NCBI GenBank assembly: GCA_963783695.1
Contig: CAWAOM010000002.1
Location: 1-64,000, forward strand
Source: BM003 sp963783695
GTDB taxonomy: Bacteria > Pseudomonadota > Gammaproteobacteria > Steroidobacterales > BM003
Length of the DNA: 64,000 nucleotides
Reading direction: 5' to 3'
Position 1 is the first letter of the stretch; each line of letters starts with the position of its first letter. The notes under the pieces were generated by a model, which was given only the letters and a program-made list of their open reading frames with translations, searched no databases and was not told the origin of the DNA. Shown one piece after another: positions 33,386 to 42,647 of the stretch. A program made the translations under genes and the position numbers.

Positions 33386-35542
33386 ATGGATTACGCCGCT
33401 TCCTTCCTGGCCCGGTTGCCACGGGGGAAGCGATCCCTGGGGCTAAACAAACTCGTCTCCCGAATCGAGACCTACCTGACCAAAGAACAGGTTGACAAGG
33501 TCGTCGAGGCCTACGAATTCGGCGCGCGGGCCCACGAGGGGCAGAAACGCCACAGCGGTGAGCCGTACATCACTCACCCGGTGGCGGTAGCGACCATTCT
33601 CGCGGATTTACACCTCGATATGCCGACGGTAATCGCGGCGTTGCTCCACGATGTAATCGAAGATACCGGTACCGGCAAGGGCGAGATCAGCAAGCTGTTC
33701 GGCGAGGAAGTGGCCAATATCGTCGACGGCGTCAGCAAGCTCGACCAGCTCCGCTTTCGCAACCGCGAGGAGGCGCAGGCCGAGAGCTTCCGCAAGATGG
33801 TGCTGGCAATGGCCGAGGACATTCGCGTGATCCTGGTCAAGCTCGCCGATCGCACCCACAACATGCAGACACTCGGGGTCCTGCCACCGGCCAAGCGCCG
33901 CCGTATTGCCCGCGAGACGCTCGAAATCTATGCCCCGATCGCCAACAGGCTCGGTATCAACAGCATGCGTCTCGAACTCGAGGAGCTCGGGTTCAAGCAC
34001 ATGCACCCGCGCCGTTACCGCGTGCTGGAACGGGCATTGCGCCGGGCCAAAGGAAGCCAGCGTCAGTTCCTGCGCCGGATCAGCTCGCGATTCGAGAGCA
34101 CGCTTGCAGGTTCAAACATCGAGGCGAAAGTCGAGAGCCGCGAGAAACATCTGTACAGCATCTACCGCAAGATGCAGACCAAAGGCCGCTCGCTGGCGGA
34201 GATCGTCGACGTGTTCGGTTTTCGTGTGATCGTTGCCGACACTGACGACTGTTACCGCGCGCTCGGCCTCGTCCACCATCTGTACAAGCCGATGCCAGGG
34301 CGTTTCAAGGACTACATCGCGATTCCCCGGGTCAATGGTTACCAGTCGCTGCACACCACGTTGTTCGGCCCCAAGAGCATGCCGATCGAAGTCCAGATCC
34401 GCACCCAGGACATGAACCGCGTGGCCGAGTCGGGAATCGCCGCGCACTGGCAGTACAAGCTCGGCGGCGCCACCGATGCCGCGCCGCATACCCGCGCCCG
34501 AGAGTGGCTGAAAAACCTGATGGAAATCCAGGAGAGCGACAACTCCGAGGAATTTCTCGAAAGCATCAAGGTCGATTTGTTCCCCGACAAGGTCTACGTC
34601 TTCACCCCAAACGGCGACATCAAACGGTTGCCAAAAGGCTCTACCTGCGTCGATTTCGCCTATGCCGTGCATACCGGGGTCGGCAACCGCTGCGTGGCGG
34701 CCAAGGTCGATCGCAGGCTGGTGCCGCTGCGAACCCAGTTGCGCAACGGCCAGACGGTCGAGGTGATCACCGCGCGCGGCGCGACGCCGAATCCGTCGTG
34801 GGTAAATTTCGTCGTCACCGCAAAAGCGCGCACCGCGATCCGCCAGTTCCTGAAAACGATGCGCCGCACGGAGGCCGAAGACCTCGGCCGGCGCCTGCTC
34901 GATCACGCGCTCGGCGAATTTCAGACTTCGGTCAGGAAGCTCGGCAAGAAACGCTTTAACGAACTGGTCAGTGAACTTGGCGTGGACAGCACCAAAACGC
35001 TGTTTGCCCAGATCGGCCTCGGCGAGCGCCTCGCCCCGCTGATTGCAAAACGCGCTGTGGTGCCCGAGGGCACGCAGAGCAGCGCTGTCGATCAGGATAC
35101 GCCGCTCGACATCATCGGCACAGAGGGCATGGTCGTCAGCTATGCACGTTGCTGTTTTCCGCTGCCGGGAGACCCGATCATCGGCTATCTCAGCGCCGGT
35201 CGCGGCATCGTGGTCCACCGCGACGATTGCGGCAACCTGGCCCAGTATCGCAAGCAGCCGGAAAAATGGATCTCGGTGGACTGGAGCGAGTCGATCGATC
35301 GCGCGTTTACCGTCGAGATCCGGGTAGAGGTCATCAACCGGGTCGGGGTTCTTGCCGCGGTCACGTCACAGATTTCCGATCTGCAGACCAATATCGAGTC
35401 GGTATCGATCGACGAGCGCGATGGCGACAGCTCCACGATCACATTCCAGATTCATGTAAAAAGCCGGCACCACCTCGGCAAGGTATTGCGCAGCCTTATG
35501 AGCATGCCCGAGGTGCTGCACGCGAGCCGCAAGGCCGCCTGA
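33386..35542 (+). CDS. spoT: Bifunctional (p)ppGpp synthetase/hydrolase
   Basis: This 718-residue stringent-response enzyme both makes and degrades (p)ppGpp. Domains in order are the HD hydrolase (about residues 30-180, with LLHDVIEDT around 86), the RelA/SpoT synthetase (about 220-350, with FGFRVIVADTDDCYRALGLV and YQSLHTT), TGS (about 390-450, VYVFTPNGDIKRLPKGSTCV), a helical and zinc-finger-like region (SYARCCFPLPGD), and ACT at the end (about 645-715). The intact HD motif indicates active hydrolase, so SpoT rather than RelA. It follows rpoZ by 21 bases and precedes ridA. Confidence 0.96.
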   Translation: MDYAASFLARLPRGKRSLGLNKLVSRIETYLTKEQVDKVVEAYEFGARAHEGQKRHSGEPYITHPVAVATILADLHLDMPTVIAALLHDVIEDTGTGKGEISKLFGEEVANIVDGVSKLDQLRFRNREEAQAESFRKMVLAMAEDIRVILVKLADRTHNMQTLGVLPPAKRRRIARETLEIYAPIANRLGINSMRLELEELGFKHMHPRRYRVLERALRRAKGSQRQFLRRISSRFESTLAGSNIEAKVESREKHLYSIYRKMQTKGRSLAEIVDVFGFRVIVADTDDCYRALGLVHHLYKPMPGRFKDYIAIPRVNGYQSLHTTLFGPKSMPIEVQIRTQDMNRVAESGIAAHWQYKLGGATDAAPHTRAREWLKNLMEIQESDNSEEFLESIKVDLFPDKVYVFTPNGDIKRLPKGSTCVDFAYAVHTGVGNRCVAAKVDRRLVPLRTQLRNGQTVEVITARGATPNPSWVNFVVTAKARTAIRQFLKTMRRTEAEDLGRRLLDHALGEFQTSVRKLGKKRFNELVSELGVDSTKTLFAQIGLGERLAPLIAKRAVVPEGTQSSAVDQDTPLDIIGTEGMVVSYARCCFPLPGDPIIGYLSAGRGIVVHRDDCGNLAQYRKQPEKWISVDWSESIDRAFTVEIRVEVINRVGVLAAVTSQISDLQTNIESVSIDERDGDSSTITFQIHVKSRHHLGKVLRSLMSMPEVLHASRKAA

Positions 35543-35577
35543 ATCCGTTTAACAGGTCCAGCACGAGGTTGGCAGTC

Positions 35578-35970
35578 ATGACACGAGAATTCATCGCGAC
35601 AGAACAAGCGCCGGCGGCTATTGGCAGTTATTCGCAGGCCATCCGTTGCGGCGATACCGTTTATCTCTCGGGTCAGATTCCGCTCGACCCGGCCACGATG
35701 ACGCTGGTAGAGGACGGTCCCGAAGCCGCGATCCGCCAGGTACTGGACAATCTCTCCGCCGTTGCGCGCAGCGCCGGCGGCAGCCTGAATCACATCGCGA
35801 AGCTCAATGTATTCCTCGTCAATCTGGACGACTTCACTGTCGTCAACGAAGTCATGGCGGAGTATTTCGAACAACCCTACCCGGCGCGCGCCGCGATCGG
35901 CGTGGCCGCGCTGCCCAAGGGCGCGCGGGTCGAAATGGACGCGATCATGGTCTTGCCGCAGGACGGCTAG
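35578..35970 (+). CDS. ridA: Reactive enamine/imine deaminase RidA
   Basis: This 130-residue cytosolic enzyme hydrolyses reactive 2-aminoacrylate-type enamines and imines made by PLP enzymes such as threonine dehydratase, preventing damage to other PLP enzymes. The YjgF/RidA signature is intact: IGSYSQAI, VYLSGQIPLDP, and ARAAIGVAALPKGARVEMDA, which includes the substrate-carboxylate-binding Arg. The ATG at 35578 opens the gene 35 bases after spoT, a common gammaproteobacterial neighbourhood. Confidence 0.96.
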   Translation: MTREFIATEQAPAAIGSYSQAIRCGDTVYLSGQIPLDPATMTLVEDGPEAAIRQVLDNLSAVARSAGGSLNHIAKLNVFLVNLDDFTVVNEVMAEYFEQPYPARAAIGVAALPKGARVEMDAIMVLPQDG

Positions 35971-35990
35971 CGCACACCGCAAAATATTCC

Positions 35991-38072
35991 GTGCCCGAAC
36001 TTTCCGAACTTCCCGTCACGTCGCTTAGCGGCGTCGGCCCTGCGCTGGCGCAAAAACTCGAGCGGCTTTCGATTACGACCGTGCAGGACCTGCTGTTTCT
36101 GTTGCCGCTACGCTACGAGGACCGCACCCGGATCGTTCCGATTGGCAGTGTCCGCCCGGGCCAACGCTGTGTCGTAGAGGGCGAGATCCAGTTGACGGAA
36201 GTCCTGTTCCGGCGCCGGCGCATGCTCGCGAGCACGCTCAGCGACGGCACCGGCTGGTTGACGATGCGGCTGTTTCATTTCAGCCGCAGCCAGCAAGGGA
36301 CGCTCGCGCGGGGCACCCGGCTGCGCTGTTTCGGCGAAGTCCGCGGCATCCCTGGCAAGCTCGAGATGATCCATCCCGAGTACAAACGCATTGGCCCGGC
36401 AGGCGGCATGCCGCTGGAGGAGACGCTTACGCCGGTCTACCCGGGTACCGAGGGAATCCAGCAGGGCAGGCTGCGCCGCCTGACCGATATCGCGCTGGAT
36501 CTTCTCGGGCGCAACCCGCTGACCGACTGGCTCGGGCCGGCAATGGACACCGCATCGGCGCGTCTGCCCACTCTCGAAGCCGCGATCCGGCAGTTGCACC
36601 GGCCGCCCCTGGATGCATCGCTCGAGCAACTCGGCAGCGGACGTCACCCGGCGCAGCGCCGCCTCGCTTTCGAGGAACTCCTGGCCCATCAGCTGAGCCT
36701 CAGGCAACTGCGTGCCCGCGCCCAGCAGGACGATGCGCCGGCACTCGACGTCAAGGGCCCGCTTTACCAGCAATTCCTAAAGGCGCTGCCGTTCAGCCTG
36801 ACCGGCGCACAGCAGCGGGTCCTCGGGGAAATCGGTGCCGACATCGGCCAAGCGGTGCCGATGCTCAGGCTGTTACAGGGCGATGTCGGCTCGGGCAAGA
36901 CGGTCGTTGCCGCCGCCGCAGCGCTGTGTGCCGTGGACAGCGGGATGCAGGCGGCCCTGATGGCGCCGACCGAACTGCTCGCCGACCAGCACCTGCATAC
37001 GCTGAAAGGCTGGCTGGAACCACTGGGAGTCAGGCTCGCGTGGCTGAGCAGCAGCGCGCGGGCAAGCGAGCGCAAGGCAGCGCTGACCGCGCTCGCCAGT
37101 GGCGCGGCGCAGATCGCCGTCGGCACGCACGCACTGTTCCAGGAAGGAGTTGAATTCCGCAACCTGGCGCTGGTCATCGTGGACGAGCAGCACCGATTCG
37201 GTGTCCATCAGCGCCTGCGGCTGCGCGAAAAGGGTCTTGCCAGCGGCACCGCCCCGCACCAGCTGATCATGTCGGCGACGCCGATACCGCGAACGCTGGC
37301 AATGACGGCCTACGCCGATCTGGACGTGTCGGTGATCGACGAGCGTCCGCCCGGGCGCAAACCGGTTACCACCGCGGTATTGCCCGCCGCCCGCCGCCCG
37401 GAACTGATAAAGCGGGTCGCGGCGGCCTGCGGCAGCGGCCGCCAGGCTTACTGGGTTTGCCCGCTGATCGAGGAGTCGGACACACTCACACGCCAGGCTG
37501 CGGAGGACATGGCTGCGAATCTCGCCGACGCGTTGCCCGAACTTGCGGTCGGACTGGTTCACGGGCGAATGCGCGGCGAGCAAAAGGAACGGGTAATGGC
37601 CGCTTTCAAACGCGGCGAATGCGACCTTCTCGTCGCCACCACGGTGATCGAAGTAGGAGTCGATGTAGCCAACGCCACGCTAATGGTGATCGAAAATGCC
37701 GAGACTCTCGGACTCGCCCAGCTGCATCAGTTGCGCGGCCGGGTCGGGCGTGGCAGCGGTGAAAGCAGCTGCATACTGCTGTACGAGCCGCCACTCTCGA
37801 CGACCGCGCGACGACGCCTGGAAGTCATGCGTGAAACAGACGATGGTTTCGAAGTTGCGCGCCAGGATCTCGAATTGCGCGGGCCCGGCGAAGTGCTCGG
37901 GACCCGCCAGACCGGGCTGATGCAGCTGCGCGTGGCCGATTTGCTACGGGACATTGACCTGCTTCCGGCGGTACAGAAACGTGCCGATGCGACAATACGC
38001 GAACAGCCGGATGCGGTCGAACCGCTCATTCGGCGCTGGATCGGCGCGGCTGAACGGTTTGGCCAGGTCTGA
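35991..38072 (+). CDS. recG: ATP-dependent DNA helicase RecG
   Basis: This 693-residue helicase regresses stalled replication forks and branch-migrates Holliday junctions. The N-terminal wedge/OB domain (residues 1-200) is followed by two RecA-like domains with Walker A GDVGSGKT (Lys303), the DEQH box (VIVDEQHRFG), SATPIPRTLAM, and the QLRGRVGRG motif VI. The length equals that of E. coli RecG. The start is taken as GTG at 35991, where the conserved PELSELPVTSLSGVGP begins, 20 bases after ridA; no strong ribosome binding site precedes it and the frame is open far upstream through ridA, so translation may be coupled. Confidence 0.95.
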   Translation: MPELSELPVTSLSGVGPALAQKLERLSITTVQDLLFLLPLRYEDRTRIVPIGSVRPGQRCVVEGEIQLTEVLFRRRRMLASTLSDGTGWLTMRLFHFSRSQQGTLARGTRLRCFGEVRGIPGKLEMIHPEYKRIGPAGGMPLEETLTPVYPGTEGIQQGRLRRLTDIALDLLGRNPLTDWLGPAMDTASARLPTLEAAIRQLHRPPLDASLEQLGSGRHPAQRRLAFEELLAHQLSLRQLRARAQQDDAPALDVKGPLYQQFLKALPFSLTGAQQRVLGEIGADIGQAVPMLRLLQGDVGSGKTVVAAAAALCAVDSGMQAALMAPTELLADQHLHTLKGWLEPLGVRLAWLSSSARASERKAALTALASGAAQIAVGTHALFQEGVEFRNLALVIVDEQHRFGVHQRLRLREKGLASGTAPHQLIMSATPIPRTLAMTAYADLDVSVIDERPPGRKPVTTAVLPAARRPELIKRVAAACGSGRQAYWVCPLIEESDTLTRQAAEDMAANLADALPELAVGLVHGRMRGEQKERVMAAFKRGECDLLVATTVIEVGVDVANATLMVIENAETLGLAQLHQLRGRVGRGSGESSCILLYEPPLSTTARRRLEVMRETDDGFEVARQDLELRGPGEVLGTRQTGLMQLRVADLLRDIDLLPAVQKRADATIREQPDAVEPLIRRWIGAAERFGQV

Positions 38073-38198
38073 CCGGGCATGGTCAGCGCCGTGGTTTTGA
38101 TCGACAATACCGCGCCCGGCCCGGACCGGTTCGCGGTCTGCCCGCGCGCTGCGCTGATGCGGCGCTGCGGCGACCGGGTGGCAAAGGCATAGCGCGAA

Positions 38199-39107
38199 AT
38201 GGCAAAGAGCAAAAGAGGCATGACCGGCGAGACCCTGCGCGGGCTGATAAAACAGCTCGGCGAGTACGGCAGGCTGATGCGGCTGGACCGGCCAATCGGA
38301 ATCCTGTTGCTGTTGTGGCCGACATTGTGGGCGCTGTGGATCTCGGGCGAGGGACACCCCGACGAAATGGTCTTCACGGTATTCGTTCTGGGTGTGATCG
38401 TGATGCGATCGGCCGGCTGTGTCGTCAACGATCTCGCGGACCGGCGTTTCGACCCGCACGTAAAGCGCACCCGGGACCGGCCCCTGGTACTCGGCACCGT
38501 CAGCCTCGCAGAAGCGCTGTGCCTGTTCGCGGGGCTGATGCTGATCGCGTTCGGGCTGGTGCTGACCCAGAACCGGCTGACTATCACGCTCGCTTTTATC
38601 GGCGCGTTTCTCGCCGCGACATATCCGTTTCTGAAACGTTTTACCTCGCTGCCGCAGCTCTATCTCGGGGTAGCGTTCGGCTGGGGCGTGCCGATGGCAT
38701 TTGCCGCCCAGACCGCAGCCTTGCCGCAGATCGCATGGCTGATGTTCCTGACCATAGTCGTTTGGGCAATCATCTACGACACGATGTATGCCATGGTCGA
38801 CCGCGAAGACGATATCAAGCTCGGGTTGCGATCGACCGCGATCCTGTTCGACGATGCCGACCGTTTCATCATTGGCGTGCTGCAGCTGATTTTTTTCGCC
38901 GGCCTGATATTGCTTGCGCCGATGGCCGGTCTCGGCAAATGGTACTGGCTCGGGCTTGGCGGGGCCGCCATCGCGGCGATCTACCAGCAATTTCTCATTC
39001 GTGATCGCGACCCGGCAATGTGTTTTCGCGCGTTTCTCAACAACAACGCACTCGGTGCGTCGGTGTTCGCCGGCATTGCCCTCGACTACCTGTTCCGTTC
39101 TGCCTGA
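38199..39107 (+). CDS. ubiA: 4-hydroxybenzoate polyprenyltransferase
   Basis: This 302-residue inner-membrane prenyltransferase attaches the polyprenyl chain to 4-hydroxybenzoate in ubiquinone synthesis. Nine membrane helices are predictable, and both Asp-rich prenyl-diphosphate sites are present: NDLADRRFD (with HVKRTRDRPL) and YDTMYAMVDREDD. In-frame ATGs at 38199 and 38220 are both possible; the first is preceded by weak purine-rich sequence only. It stands 126 bases after recG on the same strand, with no chorismate lyase (ubiC) alongside. Confidence 0.95.
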   Translation: MAKSKRGMTGETLRGLIKQLGEYGRLMRLDRPIGILLLLWPTLWALWISGEGHPDEMVFTVFVLGVIVMRSAGCVVNDLADRRFDPHVKRTRDRPLVLGTVSLAEALCLFAGLMLIAFGLVLTQNRLTITLAFIGAFLAATYPFLKRFTSLPQLYLGVAFGWGVPMAFAAQTAALPQIAWLMFLTIVVWAIIYDTMYAMVDREDDIKLGLRSTAILFDDADRFIIGVLQLIFFAGLILLAPMAGLGKWYWLGLGGAAIAAIYQQFLIRDRDPAMCFRAFLNNNALGASVFAGIALDYLFRSA

Positions 39108-39115
39108 AACCGGGT

Positions 39116-40711
39116 TCAGGCGGCCGCGCGCGTCTCCGACCCACCGAGAATCATCGCCGCAGCCTTCTCCGCGATCATGATCGTCGGCGCGTTAGTGTTG
39201 CCGCTAACCAGCGTGGGCATGATCGAGGCGTCCACGACACGCAATCCCTCCATGCCATGAACGCGCAGCGCGGCATCGACGACGGCCGCATCGTCGCTAC
39301 CCATCTTGCAGGTACCAACCGGGTGATAGATGGTCTCGGCCTTTTGCCGGACGAACGCTTCGAGACCGGCCACGCTCTGAATCTCTTTACCCGGGAAAAT
39401 CTCCGAGCCGCGGTATGGCGCAAACGGCGCGGCCGCGAACAATTCACGCGACATCCTCACACACTCGAGCATCATCGGCATATCGTCCGGATGACTGAGG
39501 TACTCGGGGCGGATACTCGGTTGCTCGGCCGGGTCCGCGCTGCCAAGGCGGATCCGGCCACGGCTTTTCGGTCGCAAATTGCAGGCATGCAGTGTAAAGC
39601 CATGTCCCGGCAGGCGGTTGCGCCCGTGGTCGTCGAGTTGGGCCGGCACGAAATGGAACTGGATGTCGGGGCGCGCATCGGTGGCATGGCGGCTGCACGC
39701 GAATCCGCCGGCTTCAGCGGCATTGGTTGTTCCCGGGCCAGTGCGGGTCAGCAGGAATCGCAATCCCACCCAGGCCTCGCGTAACAAACCGAAATCATAG
39801 GTGATCGGTTTCTTGCAGCGGTGGATCGTGCAGACATCGAGATGGTCCTGCAGGTTCTCGCCCACCCCCGGAAGGTCGTGGACGACATCGATGCCGAATT
39901 CGCGCAGATGGTCAGCGGGACCGATGCCCGAGAGTTGCAACAGGTGGGGCGAATTGATTGCACCGCCACACAGTATTACCTCGGCGCCGCGTTCACGTTT
40001 GAGCCGCCGGCCCACGCTGTACTCGACGCCGGTCGCGCGGCTGCCGTCGGTGAGTATCCGGCAGGCCAGCGCACCGGTGCGCACTTTGAGGTTGGGCCTG
40101 CCGCGGGCCGGATTGAGAAACGCGACGGAGGTGCTGCAACGCCGGCCGTTGCGCTGGGTAACCTGGTACAGGCCGAAGCCTTCCTGGGTTTCTCCATTGA
40201 AGTCCGGGTTCATCGGGAAACCGCAAGCGGAGGCGGCATCGAGAAAAATCGCACTGAGCGGGTTTACATAGTCGAGATCCTTGACGGTCAGCGCCCCGTC
40301 GGCGCCGTGCAGCGGTGACGCGCCGCGCTCCTGTTGCTGAGAGCGCAAAAAGTAAGGGAGAACGTCGGCAAAGGACCAGCCGTCACTACCGAGCGCGGCC
40401 CAGTCATCGTAGTCCTCGGGCTGGGCGCGGACATAACACATGGCATTGATAGAACTGCTGCCGCCAAGTACCCGGCCTCGCGGCCACCACAGGCGGCGAT
40501 TGTTCAGGCGCGGCTCCGGCTCGGTAACAAAGCCCCAGTTGACAGTTTCATTGCCGGCCAGGCGACCGATGCCGGCGGGCATGTGAATTAGCGGATGGGT
40601 ATCGCGCCCGCCAGCCTCGAGCAGCAACACCCTGGTCGAAGGATCGGCGGAAAGGCGGTTGGCAAGCACGCAGCCTGCGGATCCGGCGCCGACGATAATA
40701 AAGTCATACAT
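39116..40711 (-). CDS. GMC-family FAD-dependent alcohol/choline dehydrogenase
   Basis: This 531-residue flavoenzyme of the glucose-methanol-choline family oxidises an alcohol to an aldehyde. It has the N-terminal FAD motif YDFIIVGAGSAGCVLANRLS, the first GMC signature (WPRGRVLGGSSSINAMCYVR), the second (GAINSPHLLQLSGIGP), and a C-terminal YHPVGTCKMG supplying the catalytic His. Length and motifs fit choline dehydrogenase or AlkJ-type alcohol dehydrogenases, but the substrate cannot be fixed; no betaine genes are nearby. The start at 40711 has GGGGGAG upstream, and the frame is open a further 102 bases. It converges with ubiA, nine bases apart. Confidence 0.92.
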   Translation of the reverse strand: MYDFIIVGAGSAGCVLANRLSADPSTRVLLLEAGGRDTHPLIHMPAGIGRLAGNETVNWGFVTEPEPRLNNRRLWWPRGRVLGGSSSINAMCYVRAQPEDYDDWAALGSDGWSFADVLPYFLRSQQQERGASPLHGADGALTVKDLDYVNPLSAIFLDAASACGFPMNPDFNGETQEGFGLYQVTQRNGRRCSTSVAFLNPARGRPNLKVRTGALACRILTDGSRATGVEYSVGRRLKRERGAEVILCGGAINSPHLLQLSGIGPADHLREFGIDVVHDLPGVGENLQDHLDVCTIHRCKKPITYDFGLLREAWVGLRFLLTRTGPGTTNAAEAGGFACSRHATDARPDIQFHFVPAQLDDHGRNRLPGHGFTLHACNLRPKSRGRIRLGSADPAEQPSIRPEYLSHPDDMPMMLECVRMSRELFAAAPFAPYRGSEIFPGKEIQSVAGLEAFVRQKAETIYHPVGTCKMGSDDAAVVDAALRVHGMEGLRVVDASIMPTLVSGNTNAPTIMIAEKAAAMILGGSETRAAA

Positions 40712-40809
40712 ATGCTGTCTCCCCCAACGGCCTGTCGCGGGCGCCACCCCGTCGGCATCGTTGTGCATTGCAGCGTAAATAATAAATCGGGGCGCTGCAA
40801 GCCGGCGAT

Positions 40810-41532
40810 TCACGGCCGCAATCGCCCCAATTCGGCGCGAGCGGCAACCCAGACCTCGATCCGGCGGGCTCCGCCCTCGCGGCAGGCGCGGGCCGCCGCG
40901 GCCAGCGTGCTGCCGGTGGTCATGACGTCATCGACCAGCGCCAGCGACGCCGGCAGCGGGGCCCGGGTCGGGCAAAAACCACCCGCGACGTTACGCCGCC
41001 GCGAGCGCGCCGACAGGCCGGATTGCGGCACGGTTGCGCGGACGCGCTCGAGCAGGCCGGTGACCAGGTCGATGCCGAGGCGCCGCGCGATCGGCAGTGC
41101 CAGCTCGGTCGCCTGGTTGAAGCCCCGCTCACGCTGCCGCACCCGGTGCAGCGGCAGCGGCATAATCGCGTCCGGCAGGTCGCGGTCGTGGCTGTCCAGC
41201 GACTCCGCCATCAGTTCACCCAGCGTGCGCCCACAGCCAAGGCGGCCGGCAAACTTCAAAGCGCCGATCATGCGGTCAGCCGGATATTCGTAATGAAGCA
41301 GAGCAAATGCGCGGTCGAACGGAGGTGGCCGCCGCAGGCACGCCGGGCACAGACCGGTGGCGGCCGCCTCGGGCAACGCCAGCGCACATCGTTCGCAACC
41401 GTGATCAACGTAGGGCATCTCTTCGCGACAGGGTCCGCACAGACCAAACCGCTCGCTTGCACCGCCACACAACAGGCAGCGTGCCAGGGAAGCCAGGGAT
41501 CGGCTAAACGCGCCCCGGGCTGTGTTAACCAT
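40810..41532 (-). CDS. comF: ComF family phosphoribosyltransferase-like protein
   Basis: This 240-residue protein of the ComF/GntX family takes part in DNA uptake or in use of DNA as nutrient; its exact reaction is not established. An N-terminal zinc-finger-like part has cysteine pairs (CLLCGG, LCGPC, GCERC, LCPAC), and the C-terminal part is a PRTase domain with LVDDVMTTGSTL, the PRPP loop. The start at 41532 has GGAGG five bases upstream. It is divergent from bioB, and its start codon lies within the proposed BirA operator. Head-to-head comF-bioB is a common gammaproteobacterial arrangement. Confidence 0.92.
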   Translation of the reverse strand: MVNTARGAFSRSLASLARCLLCGGASERFGLCGPCREEMPYVDHGCERCALALPEAAATGLCPACLRRPPPFDRAFALLHYEYPADRMIGALKFAGRLGCGRTLGELMAESLDSHDRDLPDAIMPLPLHRVRQRERGFNQATELALPIARRLGIDLVTGLLERVRATVPQSGLSARSRRRNVAGGFCPTRAPLPASLALVDDVMTTGSTLAAAARACREGGARRIEVWVAARAELGRLRP

Positions 41533-41554
41533 AGCGGCCTCCGAAAGTTGACAG
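41522..41554 (+). promoter_or_regulatory. Candidate BirA operator of the biotin operon
   Basis: GTGTTAACC (41522-41530), 15 bases, then AGTTGACAG (41546-41554). The BirA consensus is TTGTAAACC or TTGTTAACC, 14 to 16 bases, GGTTTACAA. The left half matches at eight of nine positions and the right half at six. The right half overlaps the -35 box of the bioB promoter, as expected for repression by BirA with biotinyl-AMP. The left half overlaps the comF start codon. Confidence 0.5.
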
Positions 41555-41576
41555 GCAAACATAGGCTATTGATACT
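41548..41576 (+). promoter_or_regulatory. Sigma70 promoter of the bioBFHCD operon
   Basis: TTGACA (41548-41553), 17 bases, GATACT (41571-41576): a consensus -35 at ideal spacing from a five-of-six -10. It points toward bioB, 68 bases before its start codon. Confidence 0.75.
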
Positions 41577-41643
41577 CCAGAATATTCCTTTATCCAGAAT
41601 ACTGCGGCCAACCGTATTTACGGAGCCGGCGGGGAGAAATGCG

Positions 41644-42639
41644 ATGGACGGCGACCTGACCACGCGGCTCGGAGAGATTCGCAGCGACTGGAGTCCCGAC
41701 GAAGTCGAAACACTGTTTTCGCTGCCGTTCAACGACCTGATCTACCACGCACAACGCGTGCACCGGCAGCATTTCGACCCGAATGCGGTGCAGGTCAGCA
41801 CATTGCTCAGCATCAAGACCGGCGCTTGCCCGGAAGACTGTGCCTATTGCCCGCAAAGCGCCCGTTTCGACACCGGGATCGAGACAGAGCGGCTGATGGA
41901 CGTCGAGGAAGTGGTGCAGCAGGCGCGGCTCGCCAAGGCCGCCGGCGCAACGCGGTTTTGCATGGGCGCCGCCTACCGTAGTCCGAAAGCGAAACAGCTC
42001 GCGGCCATAGAACAGATGGTGCGGGGGGTGGCCGACCTCGGCCTCGAGACCTGTGCCACGCTTGGCATGCTCGATGACGAGCAGGCGAAGTCGCTGAAAG
42101 ATGCCGGTCTCGACTATTACAACCACAATCTCGATACCAGCGAGCGGTATTACGAAGAGATCATCACGACGCGTACCTACCAGGACCGGCTCGATACGCT
42201 TAAGGCGGTCCGCAGTGCGCGGATCAAGGTCTGCTGCGGCGGCATCATCGGCATGGGCGAGAATCGCGCCGACCGCGCCGCGATGCTGCATACACTGGCG
42301 ACGCTGACCGAGCACCCTGAAAGCGTACCGATCAACATGCTGGTGCAAGTCGAAGGTACACCGCTATATGGCAGCGACCCGCTCGACCCGCTCGACTTCG
42401 TCCGCAATATTGCCGTTGCAAGACTTTTGATGCCGGCCTCGCATGTGCGCCTGTCAGCCGGCCGCACCCAGATGAGCGACGAAACCCAGGCGCTGTGTTT
42501 CCTGGCCGGTGCCAACTCGATTTTTTACGGTGAAAAGCTGTTGACGACCGCCAATCCGGAAGCCAATCGCGATCGCCGCCTGTTCGACCGCCTCGGAATC
42601 AATGCCGAACCACCGCCCGGCGAGGCACACACGGCCTGA
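41644..42639 (+). CDS. bioB: Biotin synthase
   Basis: This 331-residue radical-SAM enzyme inserts sulfur into dethiobiotin, the last step of biotin synthesis. The 4Fe-4S cysteines are Cys62, Cys66 and Cys69 in TGACPEDCAYCPQ; cysteines in ETCATLGML and CCGGIIGMGE and the Arg in HVRLSAGR serve the 2Fe-2S site. GGGGAG lies seven bases before the ATG at 41644. The frame is open far upstream through the antisense of comF, but only this start fits. It is the first gene of bioBFHCD. Confidence 0.97.
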   Translation: MDGDLTTRLGEIRSDWSPDEVETLFSLPFNDLIYHAQRVHRQHFDPNAVQVSTLLSIKTGACPEDCAYCPQSARFDTGIETERLMDVEEVVQQARLAKAAGATRFCMGAAYRSPKAKQLAAIEQMVRGVADLGLETCATLGMLDDEQAKSLKDAGLDYYNHNLDTSERYYEEIITTRTYQDRLDTLKAVRSARIKVCCGGIIGMGENRADRAAMLHTLATLTEHPESVPINMLVQVEGTPLYGSDPLDPLDFVRNIAVARLLMPASHVRLSAGRTQMSDETQALCFLAGANSIFYGEKLLTTANPEANRDRRLFDRLGINAEPPPGEAHTA

Positions 42640-42647
42640 GCGCCACC

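Noticed and set aside
34112..35218. A 368-codon minus-strand open frame
   Set aside because: It is the antisense of spoT, which is intact on the plus strand.
39116..40711. Naming the GMC dehydrogenase betA
   Set aside because: No betaine aldehyde dehydrogenase, choline transporter or BetI gene is nearby, and the motifs do not separate choline from other alcohol substrates.
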